Shown: positions 36,441 through 48,410, numbered from the stretch's first letter. The stretch is 64,000 bases of DNA from Benincasa hispida (GCF_009727055.1 NW_024064356.1:533924-597923); one strand, 5' to 3'. Numbers and translations are program-made. The notes: generated by a model from the letters alone, not told the origin.

Positions 36441-36897
36441 AGCAATGATGGGGTTCATCATGGTCATTTGCCACGTCAGGATCAGTCTTTATCCTAAATG
36501 GAGAAGTTGTAGTATGGTATAGCACCAAGCAAGGATGCATTGTAAATTCCATTATGGAATCTAAGTATGTGGCTACTTGTGAAGCAAAAAAGGAAGAAGT
36601 TTGACAAAGGAAGTTCTAGAATGGTTCCAAATATGGACTTGCCCATCCCCTAATACTATGACAATAGTGGGGCAGTAGCCACTGCTAATTTATTTACAAT
36701 GGCTCTCTCTTGGCTAAAGTGTATAAGGGTCATCTAGATAGTTTAAGTCTATGAGACATGTACATTGGATAATCTAGGACAAGTGGGAGAAATGTAATGG
36801 GTATATGGGTGCCTTAGTTTATTGTATTTATTCACAATAATCCCGCCTTTGATTGTGTACAACCCACTGACTAGAGTTTTTAGTTCAAGTGGGAGTT
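36440..36897 (+). pseudogene. Copia RNase H fragment joined to gypsy RT
   Basis: From about 36470 a frame reads SVFILNGEVVVWYSTKQGCI and then a motif ESKYVATCEAKKEEV, the C-terminal RNase H region of Ty1/copia pol. It matches the same part of the element at 46462-57006 (there SVFTLNGGAVV near 54106). Stops follow. The fragment ends in a polypurine tract, caagtgggag, directly before an LTR. It lacks gag, integrase and RT, so only the 3' end of a copia element is here. Confidence 0.8.
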
Positions 36898-38366
36898 TGT
36901 TGGGTTTTATGCCCTAAAAACTTGTAAATAGTAAATGTATTAATTGACCTTCATCAATAAAGAGTTATAGATGTTCAATAAATAAATTTATTATTTGTAT
37001 TGCTGTATAATTTGTCTTAATAACCCTAAATTCAATAAACTAACATCCAAGGCTGCTTTATGAGTCTTGAACTGTTTGTGGAGACATAATGGGATCAATG
37101 TTCAAGATTTAGCCTAAAGAGTCAATAGTATAAGGATAAGGTTGGGTACCTTATATCTTGGTAATACTATGGATACGAATCAAACATAATGATCCAACGC
37201 GTTCGTGTAGGTGACACACAAGTGAAGGTATCCTATGCAAAGAGTTTGCATAAGACTGGACTGTGAAATAGTAACCACTAAATGTAACACCTTTAACTAG
37301 TTTGGTTAGGATGACTTAGGTGACTTAGTCTCAATCCTGAGGAAATCATGAACTCCTGTTCACGAGGGATTGTCATTTTATTTGCATGGGTGATGGTGAC
37401 CAGATCATTGACCTAATAAGCCTACCATTTTGGGGGACAAGACCAAATGGGGAGTTGAAAACATAATATACAAGACGGAATTCACTTCTTCCCTCTTTAG
37501 GATAAATAGATGAGTGTTTCCTTAAATGGTATCTTTGGGACTTGAACAAAGGGTCCTACCCTTTCATTGGCCCAAGAAGGTTTTCTATTTATTGGTTGAA
37601 CCATAAAGAGGTTGTTCATTAGATGAGCATTGGTATTTAAGGAGCCAGAGGTAACCGAAGGGTAAAATGGTAATTTGACTCAATTGGAGTTACGAACACT
37701 CGTGAAGGATTAACTCGTTGTTATTGGTCTATATCTATAGTGAGAAGAGTGCAACTATGGGTCTTTAGTAGAGTGTATCCATCGTTAACGAATATTGATT
37801 AACTTGGTTAAAGAGTTTGATTTAAGGAAACTATATATTAATGTGATTAATATATAATTAGTTACGGATATGTTCTATAATTAAATTGGAAAGTAATATT
37901 TGAATAAGATTCAAATTAATTAATTCAAGTGAATTAGATTTATAAAGAATTAATCAATAAAGGTATTGCACATATACATGCGATGTATATAATAATTAAA
38001 TATATACATTAAATTGGGATTAATGTAAAAATAGTTATTTAATTATTGTGTAAATTAAAATTAAATAAGTGTTATTTAATTGTGAAAATTAAATTAAGTG
38101 TTATTTAATTGGGCTAATTAATTAAATAGGTGTTATTTAATTAAATAGGCTAATTAATTAAATAAGTGTTATTTAATTAATTATAAAAAAGGAAAATACA
38201 TATTCGAAAAAGGAAAAAATATTGGAAAAGATCCTTGACCCTTTCCTACATAAAGACCTCCTCATGGCCCTTTACAAATACACATTCCTACACAACTTTG
38301 GTTGTAGAGAAACTCTAACAATACACAATTCTCTATTTCTGCTGGGATCCACCTTTGACCCCTTCA
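36898..38366 (+). mobile_element. 3' LTR of a copia element related to the TGTTGGGG family
   Basis: It begins TGTTGGGTTTTATGCCC after a polypurine tract and ends near ccccttca, after which gypsy RT sequence resumes. Blocks shared with the 8970 family include aaccaatgg/aataaactaacatccaagg, acaagacggaattcact and gcctaccattttggggg. It is shorter, about 1.47 kb against 1.9-2.0 kb, and clearly diverged, so it is a subfamily. The tail between 37830 and 38190 is rich in gttatttaatt repeats. Confidence 0.8.
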
Positions 38367-38460
38367 AGTCGTTATTACCAATGGTTTGTTAAAGATTTCT
38401 CTCGCATAGCTACACCTTTGACCCGTAAAGCTTGTGAGGAGAGTTTGAAGAAAAGGTTAG
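38367..38460 (+). pseudogene. Gypsy reverse transcriptase fragment (downstream part)
   Basis: The frame reads RYYQWFVKDFSRIATPLTRK and then KACEESLKKRL, the conserved region after the RT palm in Ty3/gypsy pol. It continues the pol at 35560-36440, but roughly 400 bp of RT between the two parts is missing, and a copia 3' end now sits at the join. The sequence stops matching gypsy near 38460. Confidence 0.78.
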
Positions 38461-38463
38461 GAT

Positions 38464-38764
38464 GTGTCTCAGAATGAGTTAGACACGAGACAATACAAAT
38501 GGTTGGTATTGATTATGTCTCATATGCATCCTATGAAAACTCTTAAGAGCTCACCCAACATAGGATTGCTCCAAGCTAAGCACGCTTAACTTTGGAGTTC
38601 TTATGATTGAGCCATCGAAAAGGAATGTGCATTTTGTTGGTATAGGTAGTAACTTTCAATTCTTTTAAGCCTTTCTTAACCATACTTTTATGTCCTCAGG
38701 ATCCCTCTCATTCGGATGTAATACCAGTTCATTCATGTACCCCTTCTGAATTCGAGTCGTTACA
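38464..38764. mobile_element. Cassandra-like segment carrying 5S rRNA sequence
   Basis: A block of about 300 bp starts tgtctcagaatgagttag and ends gagtcgttaca, giving TG...CA ends like an LTR. It contains a 5S rRNA-like region on the minus strand. LTRs with an embedded 5S rRNA sequence are the hallmark of the Cassandra TRIM family of plants. I found no matching second LTR, no clear primer-binding site after it and no target duplication, so it is best read as a degraded solo LTR or fragment. Confidence 0.6.
38549..38613 (-). pseudogene. 5S rRNA-derived sequence
   Basis: On the minus strand the words agaactccaaagttaagcgt and gtgctt match plant 5S rRNA around its internal A-box, and tatgttgggtgagc matches its C-box region at the expected distance. 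The pieces are collinear over about 60 bp. The ends of the 5S gene are absent or unrecognisable. It is thus not a working rRNA gene but may once have supplied an internal RNA polymerase III promoter to the mobile element. Confidence 0.75.
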
Positions 38765-38879
38765 AGAGATTTGGTTTTTGAAAAAAAAATGAAATTTTGA
38801 GAAGGTATTTGAATTTGAAAAGGAAAAAGGAAAAGGATTTAAAAATCTTATACATATAATTAAATCTCTCTCTGCTACC

Positions 38880-41010
38880 TGATGCGCAAAAATTAGAAGT
38901 CAATTTTTACTCGACTACCCAATCCCGTGGACACATTATGTGATGCATGTTCCTAAAATATGCGTTGATAGCTATGCATTGGAATGAAAATGCGCCAACA
39001 ATGTATGCGATGACCATGCCTCCTGCCACAAGTTTTCTTGCGTTCACGCCAAGTATAACATGAACGCAAGTTTCTCGGGTAATCCGAGGTCGAACACAGA
39101 GACTTATAACTATATGTTTGTGGTGATTGTGCATGCGGCGGTATAAATAAAAGAGTGAAGGGGATATTGCTACGTTAATCCTACTCCTACTCTTATCTAT
39201 CAGACAACGCAATGAGAACATGCATGAAAGGTAGAGATGCGGCAAACCCTAACATGAAATAAATGAATGGGAAAATGGGTAAAATGCGGAGATGTTTTCA
39301 TTGCAACCCTTAAGAGTGACCGCAATGGAACCTTAGTCAGCGCAAACTAATGCAATCATGCAACACTCATACAATAGTAAACCATCTCTCGGTGCGAATG
39401 CTACGGCTTCTAATGCTAGAACGTATGCGATGTATGTGCATAGGTGTCTATAAGGCCTACACATAAGCCTCTAATTCTTGTCTATACAATGATACACAAA
39501 CAAGGCGACCACATATCACCATTCCTATTCCTAGGGTGCATGCGATGCAGTGTTGAAAAACAGAGCTTATCTCTAAGTCCCTATCTCTCGCTTATGCCAA
39601 TCTAATCTCGCTCTCTCGAGTCTAGATTCTAACCTAGCTCTCTCGAGTCATTAGGTTCTTTCTTTAGACTCTCTCTCGAGTAGCTCTAAAAGGATGTTGG
39701 GCACAACATAAGACAAGACAAATGCATTAGCTTGGTTGACGCAAGGTTGTTACTATCCTTAGTGAACAACACATACATTACTTAATGCAACCAACCATTT
39801 ACCCTCTCGGACAGTTGATTGTTGCTGACTTCACTCATAGACAAGCAATGCGTTAGTCTATAGACAGGCATTGCAGCAGCTTCATACTAAGCAAATAAGG
39901 TTACTCACACACTCATGCAATGCATACCTCTCAGTAGGTTGCTACATGCTTCATATCTCTAATCAATATGACTAAGTATGCAATACCCAAGTAATCTCAC
40001 TAAGTGTTGCAATGAAAGTAAAGATGCTAAACAAAGAAGATGGAGATGGAGTCGAAGGAACAGAGAAATGCATTGAAAACACATCATACTTTAATTCCAA
40101 AATGTAATACAATACAACATGAGAAAAGAAAGGAAAAGAAATGACCGGTTGGAAGCAAAGATTTACTTCCAGTGGATGTGCATCAAGGCTGCCGGTGGGC
40201 CATAGATGGGTGGAGAAGCTGACTCTCTCGAGATCTAGCTCCGGTCGAAGGCTCCGGTCGTCACTCGGAATGGATGAAGGAGGTGAAGAACTCTCACCAT
40301 CTTCTCACGCAGTTGTCTGGATCGCAGGGAAAATCCCCTGTTGAGGGACAATCTCCGGATCCAAGGATCCTCCCCGGATGATCTGAATTTCTGCTCATCG
40401 CCTTCCATTTATAGAGTTTGGATCGCCGACAGCATTAATTGGACTGCTTTGAATCTGACGTTCGCCACGTTAGTCCTTTCTGAACCTCTGCCACCAACGG
40501 CGCAGCAGGTAAAATGTCAGCATCAGCTTTGAATTTTCTCGAGGTAGATGCGTTGATGCGTTCATTCCGCCTATCTTGCGTTGATCCCATTAAAATGTGT
40601 TGTCACATAGCCGCAGTCATTCAATGGCCGCATTCACTTAACACCGCAACTCTACATGATGACCGCAATCGCTTGACGAGTGCAATTCCCATGCGATGGA
40701 CGCATACGGCTAATTACCGCAACATCCATGCGTTGATCGATGCATTTGCCTTGCGATGGAGTATTTCTCCGCATGCGGTCATCTATGTGATGGTTCGGTT
40801 TCTGCGTTTGTGCTCATTTTCTGCATTGGCTACAAAAATAGAACATTGAACGCATAATTAATGCAAAGTAATGGGTTAGCTGAGATTCGACATGCTGATC
40901 GACGCAAACTATTTTTCTCATGAATTCCTAGCACGATCAACGCAATTTCTGCCTAACAACCTTCATAATCTAAGAAAAAGGACTAAGATGACATGCAATG
41001 CATGTCATCA
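38880..41010 (+). mobile_element. 2.13-kb TGATG...CATCA element with 5-bp target duplication
   Basis: The element begins TGATGCGCAAAAATT and ends GCATGTCATCA, with a perfect duplication ctacc at 38875-38879 and 41011-41015. It is less AT-rich than its surroundings and full of the words tgcgatg, cgcaatg and gcgttgat. It has an internal region of repeated ctctctcgagt near 39600-39690. Ends and duplication suit a solo LTR or a non-autonomous LTR element. Open frames such as 40141-40344 and 40514-40849 have no recognisable motif and are probably accidental. A relative lies inverted at 41306-43306. Confidence 0.75.
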
Positions 41011-41305
41011 CTACCCACACACACGAGAAATCCTCCTCTCAAACACTTCTCTTCTCCGATCACAAAAAATCCCTCGACCCACTGAAGCTTCTCCACAGAC
41101 GTCGTCTCCTTTACCCAGACCGTCGCATGTTGCACCACCTCTAGCCGAGTCGCCTGATGTTGTGCCACCTCTAGTTCTCAAGTTGTTAGATCGGGTTCTC
41201 CTGTCACTCTCCTTTCGTTTGCAATCATACACGGACGCCCGCCGCAGGTTGTTTCTCTTGATACCGATTGCTATCTCCCAGCCAACGTTGATCTTTAATG
41301 TCAGC
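41011..41305 (+). mobile_element. Gypsy LTR copy 2, first part
   Basis: The stretch from cacacgagaaatcctcctctc to taatgtcagc lies between two insertions. With both removed it would join upstream DNA at 38765-38879 and downstream DNA at 43307, where the 32390-type gypsy LTR continues. The pyrimidine-rich sequence resembles the leader of that LTR in style but cannot be aligned to it, so its assignment to the LTR is inference. Confidence 0.45.
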
Positions 41306-41720
41306 TAATAACTTGTAAAAATACAAGTTATTATATCTCTTTCATTTAAAATAATAAGGCAAAGGCATGCAATTTAGATAATTTTTGCCAATAAATCTAT
41401 ACAAATAGCAAAGCACGCAATCACATACTTCTAACGCATAACAGATTTAAATTTTAGACTAATTTCGCTACTTTTGTGCAATATATCCTTCAAAAGTTTG
41501 ATGATCGCGTGATTGCATGCCCATTAATGTGTTCAAAGCAAGAAGTTGCTTGAGAAGAAAAGAAAAGATGATCGCATAAGTTGCAAGCGATGAGGCATGA
41601 CATGACATGGGTGGTGGGTGTCACATCACAAGTTGCATTGGTGGTTGATAGGAAAACTTTATTATTAATAAATTTTACATAACTTTTTTTTTTCTAATTT
41701 CTACTTATATATAGGGTAGG

Positions 41721-41795
41721 GGCGGATGTAGCCAAGTGATCAAGGCAGTGGATTGTGAATCCACCATGCGCAGGTTCAATTCCTTCCGTTCGCCC
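41721..41795 (+). pseudogene. trnH-GUG: Plastid-derived trnH-GUG pseudogene
   Basis: The sequence starts ggcggatgtagccaagtg and ends gttcgccc, with the anticodon stem-loop tggattgtgaatccacca intact and a GUG anticodon. Against the plastid tRNA-His gene as I know it, one G is missing from the D-loop region, giving 75 instead of 76 bases. The T-stem has changes (caggttcaattccttccg), so it is likely dead. The flanking sequence tttctaatttctacttatat also looks plastid-like. With rpl2 next to it, this is organelle DNA transferred to the nucleus. Confidence 0.88.
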
Positions 41796-41898
41796 ATAAC
41801 ATAATATATAGTTATAAAATATATAACTGATGCGCCACAGTGAATTTATCTCCTTTTTTTTTTCTGTAAAGACGAAGAAACAAATTCGATTTTCTCTC

Positions 41899-42175
41899 TT
41901 ATTTACTACGGCGACGAAGAATCAAATTATCACTATATTTATTCCTTTTTCTACTTCTTCTTCCAAGTGCAAGATAATCCCAAGGGGTTGCAGGTTTTTT
42001 CTACCAATTGGGGGCCTCCCTTCACCACCCCCATGGGGATGGTCTACAGGGTTCATAACTACTCCTCTTACTACAGGACGCTTATCTAGGCAACATTTAG
42101 ATCCGGCTCTACCCAAACTTTTCTGGTTTACCCCAGCATTCCCCACTTATCCGACTCCAAGACCAATCCAATTAT
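41899..42175 (-). pseudogene. rpl2: Plastid rpl2 3' exon fragment
   Basis: The minus strand encodes the C-terminal part of plastid ribosomal protein L2. The segment with SLGRAGSK and [20 protein letters not shown] is nearly unchanged, and the gene ends in [10 protein letters not shown] and a stop at 41899-41901. A frameshift shortly after the [10 protein letters not shown] segment breaks the frame. The 5' exon and intron are absent. trnH and rpl2 are convergent here, exactly as at the plastid IRa/large-single-copy junction. A route through mitochondrial DNA, which also carries plastid pieces, cannot be excluded. Confidence 0.9.
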
Positions 42176-43306
42176 TATGAGAGGTCGGTCTCGGGTTGAA
42201 CCACTAACACGTTGTAGATGGCGTGGCAGGATATAGAATTTAATGCACCCCATCAACGCAATCATGAGCTTGAGAAAAGAAGTGCTCGCAAACGCCTATA
42301 AATACCCATGCAAATGCCATGCAGAAGGGAGTTGGACATACATCATGACATATATCAGGGATACATTGTGGGAGATGAGAAGAACACCCTGAGAAGGGAT
42401 TCTGCTTGTAACCCCTATCAATCTTTTATAGCAACTCCTTGGTGAGAGCTTAGGACTCTAGAGAAGGAAGAAGATAATATTGTTCGATTATCTAAGGAAG
42501 TAGCTGTAAAACAAGCCAGAGGAACCAAGACATTGCGAACCACGGCTTGACTTTCTGACCTTTTCTCTTTTTTTGTGTATTTGTATTGTATTTCTTGTAT
42601 TGACAAATTCAGAATTACATTATGAATACATGTTTATTATACATCTTGTCTATCTTTTTCACCAATATCATGCATAGCTAAATCGCTTTATGGGTTGAGA
42701 AGATGTAGTTAACACGACTAAATAACTGGAGGAATCATGCGATCAACTTGTTTTATGCATGCTTATATTGGTTGCTTGAATCAATTGAGAAATTGTTCTA
42801 AGTAAAGCTAATCTAAGTTTGAGAAAATTTAGATTAAGACCTCATAAAACGAGAGAAAATATTCCTCAGAAAATAAGTACATTCTCTATATATTACACCT
42901 ATCACATGCATCTTAGAGATAAGATAATGTGGCAAAGAACAAGTGTTGGTCGTAACATTGAGTGTATAACTTGATTGCATATTTCATCTAGTTGTTTGGA
43001 AAATGTTAGTAAAAATTCTTCTCAACCCTCCTATCGCATAGCTGTTATCCAACTCACACTACTTTATTTTAGACATAATCTCCATCGCATAATTATGTTT
43101 AAGTTTTCTTATTCAATCACTTTGAACATTTTAAACTCGCACTAAGATCATATTTTTAGTTTCATCGCATGCTTACAAGCAATTCCTGTGTTCGACTCTG
43201 GACTCACCAGGAACTTTGGTCAAATTTGCACTTGGGTTTGACTAAAGAAAACTGAGCGTTAAATCTCATAAGCATTATTATTTCATCGCATGTACAAAAC
43301 GCATTA

Positions 43307-44968
43307 TCAGCTCGACTCTTCAAGCTGTGCCGCTAGACACATCGTCCAAATCTGCGTCATTTCTTATTTGCTGCTCAACCCAAACGCGTTCCAAGTCGAC
43401 GACGCCGCTCGCCTAGCCGAAACTGTCCGTCGTTGCCTGCCTCCAGCCACCTGTTGGATTTTTTTTTTTTTTTTGGGGGGGGGATTCAGGTTTAGTTTGA
43501 GTAAGTTTGGGCGGGATGAATCTTGAGTTGGTTCTTGACGAATTATGTCTACCCATTAAATTTTCGTTTAAATTATTGATACCCTTTATGTTTGGATTCT
43601 TTTTAGATTCAAGAAGTGGGGGATATTAAGGTGTTCTCCACTAATGTGAGATTGAATCCGACATAATTTGGGTAAGTGTTTGAACGTTGGAACTATTTTG
43701 GGAAGCGATGTCGAATGATGTAAATTTGGTGATTGGGAATTTTGACCTTATTGTAAATTCTAAATTTTTTTGTTTATGACATAGGACTTGGTTCGTGGTC
43801 TTCTAGGCAAACTAAAATTAAGATTAATTGAACTTGTCTAAAGCTAAAATTGGAGGTAAGTATCTTTCTACTAGTTTGCCTTTGAACCAACCGTCCCTAC
43901 TACTTGGACTGTATATTTTAGACTAAATGGACTGGTTACGCTAGATTGCTTGGATTGTATATTTTAGGCTGAATGGACTGGTTACTCTATGCTGCTTGGA
44001 TTGTTAGTTTTTGTCTGATTGAACTGCATGATTTAATGATATTTATTGAATGGACTATTTTGACCATGTTGATATGTAAAGATGGCTGAGGATATGCTAG
44101 TAATTGTACCCTAAGATAAATGATTGTATCTATAACAAAGGAGTTATGTAAACTGATGCATGATAAGTTATAGGGTTCCTGTTAGCTTTTTTTTTTTTTT
44201 TTTTTTTTTAAATCTGGGCAGGTGTATACATTTGACTGTATACTAATTTGTGGACCTTACTATGATTGACGTATGTTCCTTCGAGCTCATGTTTACGATT
44301 GATTTGTGGACCGTCGGATTACACACTATGACTGTTGCATGTTCCTTCGAGTTCATGTTTACGACTGATTTGTGTACCTCCAGAATACACACTATGACTG
44401 ATGTGTGTTCCTTCAGAATCGCGTTTACGACTGAAGATGACCTTTCGGGATCACTACGACTAATATGATATGAATGTACACCAATGCCTAGATAAACTAG
44501 CTAATAGATAACCTAGAAGGTTCAGTAATGGGTCACTTACTGGGTATTGTTATACTCACCCTTTCTTCTTTTATGTTTTTTAGGCAACAATAGGAATGGA
44601 CTGACGAGGGACAAAAGGGACTCGTGATTGAGTCATATGGGGACAATAGAAAATGCTTCCGCGTAATTCATGTTTTGTTTTTATGTACTTATTTAGATGT
44701 TTTATTTTTGTATTATTTGAGTTTGTTGACAAATGACATGTTTTATTGTTTTGTTTTGGAATATATATATATGGTAAACTTTCTTTTTTCTGGAATCTCA
44801 ACAAAACGCGTTGATCATTGGGATTGTTATTAAATTAATATTTTAGTTTAAAATGGTCCTTCATGTTTTCACTGAATTTGCATTATGATTGTCAAAATGT
44901 TTTGAATGAAAATGGGTATTTATTCATAACGGCCCATGTCAGAGTACTCGAAAGGTCGGATCACTACA
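43307..44968 (+). mobile_element. Gypsy LTR copy 2, second part
   Basis: From 43547 (gtctacccattaaattttcg) to the end at ggatcactaca it aligns with 32750-34169, including the 66-bp repeat array (about 44245-44440), the pcttcttttatgttttttagg-type intron-like tract and the actcgaaagg tail. No primer-binding site or gag follows, so it is a solo LTR or LTR remnant. Its 5' half before 43547 does not match copy 1. A T run is at about 44190-44210. Frames at 44250-44468 and 43290-43526 are not genes. Confidence 0.7.
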
Positions 44969-46461
44969 GATTTATCACTACGTCATGTAACCACTTCGAC
45001 CAAAATAGTTGTAATAGGAAAAAGATGTGATTGTCTGTTAAAACATATATCTACCTTAGATACTTAGGTTTCATATCAATTGTTCTAGATTGCACTCGTA
45101 CATATGAAAGAATACACCTACTTTATCTGTAACCATACTTCAATCTTCAATCTGAATAGTTGTAACAAATGACAAAACATAAATGATCAAAAGATGTAAG
45201 AAAAATGTGGGATGTTAAAATTCTCCTTTCATAAACCCTTTTATATAAAATATTATAGATAACATTCCACTTTCTTAAGAGATTAAAAAGGTAAAATTAG
45301 GTGAAAAATGGATTTCTTATTCTTGTATATATATAATTTTTAATAAGTGGACAAATTATGGAAGGGAAATTACTATTCCTTTGTAAGCTTTGTGACCTTA
45401 TCCCTATACATTATCTTGAGATCCATTGGGGGAAAAAATCAAAGTAAAATGAAAAAAATAGAATAATAATAAAACAATGATAAGACATTAAATTTATTAA
45501 ATTATATGTATGAGATATTTTTAGTTCGTTGAATAAATCTAATATAGACAAATTAAATTGAATTTTTTAAAATTTTAAATCAAAGTAGATCATAGAAAAA
45601 GATGATAGTTCTTACTGGGTTAGAATATTCTGGCCCCATGTAATATTTAGGCTGGATTAATTTAGTTTTAAGATTATTTAAAGACTTTGTGATCAAATGG
45701 TCAAATAATTAATAGTAATTAAAGGCAGATTCTTTATTTTTAACATATTGGAATTTGAAATAATAAAAACATGACTTTTATTTCATGTATATCTTATTTA
45801 AAAAACATTTCAAGGGACCTAAGAGCAATTATTTACAGAGAGTGACGCATCGTAAAAGATTCTATTACTTTTGAGGAGTAAAATGAAATTTAAATTCCTA
45901 TAGATAATATAGTTTTATCTTTAGTACAATAGATAATGTTTGATTAATCTTTAGTACTATAGATAATGTTTGATTTATAAACTTCAATTAACTCTATTCC
46001 ATGTTTCATTTATACAAAACAATGAATCAGACCTACTTAAACCAAATTTAATATAGCTAGTTGGGATGCACGTGGTTTAAAATTTTTCTTATATAAATTT
46101 ATATAATAAATTTTAAATTGTGAACTAATTGTTATTTAACATAAAATTTTGATTAAACTTTCATTGAATTAGTAAATATTCAACATGAAATTAAGTAATT
46201 TTAAAATAATGTTACAAAAACTACAAAAAGAGGATAATACATAAAAATATGTAGATGAATAAAATTAAAATATGATACCGATAAAATTTGTGAAATAAAA
46301 TTGGTATAAAAGTGACATAATAACATATGTTAACCATTATTTAATGTGTAATTCTTTTATAGTTTTTCGAATGTAGTGACTTTAGGAGGGAAAAGGCAAA
46401 GAAAAGCTAACTTCTTATATGATTTTTTAAATGAATTTAAAAGGGGAAAATTTGTTGACTA
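44969..46461. other. Non-coding AT-rich stretch
   Basis: I see no gene, RNA or named repeat here. There is a small direct duplication near 45925-45975 (ctttagta(c/t)aatagataatgt-type words). The sequence is otherwise plain AT-rich DNA. Confidence 0.4.
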
Positions 46462-48395
46462 TGTTAGGGTTGATGCCCTAAATTTCGTAAAGTCCTATAG
46501 TTTGTAATTGTATTGTACAAACATTTTATTTATTTAATAAAATATGAGATGTTTTATTTGACATTTAGTAGCACTAAACCCACAAACCAATAAATTAACA
46601 TCCAAGGTTATCATCTATAACTTAAACATGTATGTAGAGACATATGGATGGATCATATTTAAGTGACAACCTAAATGGTATGTAGTAGATGGATAAGGTT
46701 GGATACCTTATCCTTGTGACACTACGAACGACCCGCTTTGTAGATGTTACAATTGTTGTAAACTGTTACAATTGTTGTAAACTGTTACAAATTATCTGAT
46801 CCTGATCATTCATGTGTAGACATGTGAGTGGGGGTCTTCTATACAAACAAATTTGTATAAGACCGGACCAGGAAATGCCTAGTCTCATTATATAACGTCG
46901 TTCATAATAGAGACATACACTTCACCAGGATGACCATAGGTGACATGACCTGAATCCTGAGTGAGTTGTGAACTCCTGCCTATGAAGGTGGTCCTTTGAT
47001 TTGTATAAGTGAGAGTGTCCAGATCACCAACTCAATAAGCCTACCATTTTGAGGATTCGTCTTATTGGGGGATTGGGAACAGAGCTACACAAGACGGAAT
47101 TCACTCCTTCCCCGACATCAGGGTAAGTAGATAAATTGCTCCATTAAAGGCTGATTCTGGGGCTTGAACAATATGGCGTCACACCCTCTCGTGGCCCCAA
47201 CGGGGTTTGGTCATAGTTGGACTATGACTTATTGTTCATTAGAGAGATCGGTGATACTTAAGGAGTTAGATGTAACAACATGGGTAAAATAGTAATTTTG
47301 GTCTATCTATATTTGCGAGAAATATATCTGTAGTGCGAAGAGTGCATCTGTCGGTCTTTAGTGGAGTGCCCGACAATTAATGAATGTAGAATAATTTAAT
47401 TAAAGGAGTTTAATTTATTATTCAAGTACCATTGGAGCTTCAAGCTACAGGTCCATGAGGTTCCCATTGTAGCTCAATAAGAATTAAATGATTATCAATT
47501 TTGAATTAATTTGAATTGTCCAAATTATTTGAGGGAATTAATTATATGTGATATAATTAATTTAATTTAATTATGTATGATATAATTACTATGTATATAA
47601 TACATTATAATATAAAGTTTATTTGAGAGGAAATAAATATTTGAATATGATTCAAATATTAATTATATAAATTTGATTCATATAATTAAATTAAATATAA
47701 ATGTGATTTATATTAAATACCATTGATAAGAGAAGTAAAACTATAGGTTATATTGTATGGGATACAATATTAAACCATAGGTTATATGTTTTATATCATG
47801 TAACATATAGTTATATATTTTATATATTATAAAATTAAAATTAAAATTAAAATTAATTTATTTTTAATTTTAATTTAGAATTAAAGGGAGGAAAATAACT
47901 TCCCTCTCCTGATCTTTCTCAACTCATGTAATGAATGGGAGGTTACGTGAGATTTAATGGGTGGTTTTTTCTTTTACAGAGGAAATTACATAAAGAGAAT
48001 ACAAAAGGATTCTCTGAGAAAAAAAAAAAGGTCCATAGATTGCTCTCCCTTTCCTCTCAATCTCTCCCCCTCTTCCAAATATCTAAGAGCCCTCAAACTC
48101 TTTAGTGATTCTCATCCCAATAGAGAATACATAAGGTTTCAATTGGTGGTGCCCAATTTGGTTCGTTTTCGTTTTGTTCGTGATCAATTCTGGAGATGAG
48201 GATTCGTAAAGAAGGTTATTCTTCAAAGGTAAGGGTTTCTTAAAACCCTAATATATTTTTCTTTTTTCTTGTTCAATTTGCATGCTGTAAATTTTAATTG
48301 AATTGCATAATTGTTTCTGTAATTGGTATTCTGTGTAAAAACAAAATGGAGACCGATCCCCATGTTTCTGCTGAGTGCCTTCACAAGTTTCTTCA
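46462..48395 (+). repeat. 5' LTR of the copia element at 46462
   Basis: It begins TGTTAGGGTTGATGCCC and ends gtttcttca, directly before a weak primer-binding site. It aligns with the solo LTRs at 8970 and 18084. A short repeat caattgttgtaaactgtta is duplicated near 46750-46790. The frame at 47957-48199 is an accident of the LTR: equivalents occur in the other copies (for example 56587-56778). Confidence 0.88.
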
Positions 48396-48410
48396 ATTAC
48401 TATCAGAGAG
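48396..48410 (+). promoter_or_regulatory. Decayed primer-binding site
   Basis: attactatcagagag follows the LTR end CA. The expected Met-initiator site is tggtatcagagc; two positions have changed. Its place, immediately after the LTR, supports the reading. Confidence 0.6.

Larger units (their letters stand above)
41306..43306 (-). mobile_element. 2.0-kb insertion related to 38880-41010, carrying plastid DNA
   Basis: It is flanked by tcagc at 41301-41305 and 43307-43311. On the minus strand it begins TAATGCGTTTTG, comparable with TGATGCGCAAAA of the 38880 element. Both carry a tcgaacacag motif a few hundred bases or less inside (39090-39099; here 43186-43195 reversed). Words such as gcatgcgatg run through it. 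The left end contains a small hairpin, aacttgtaaaaatacaagtt. A plastid-derived segment sits inside it. Family and class are uncertain. Confidence 0.6.

Noticed and set aside
40141..40849. Less AT-rich frames that could suggest a host gene
   Set aside because: They lie wholly inside the 38880-41010 insertion, show no domain or splice structure, and follow from its base composition.
40892..41308. 138-codon frame, Ser/Pro-rich
   Set aside because: It crosses the border of an insertion at 41010 and its target duplication, so it cannot be an original gene.
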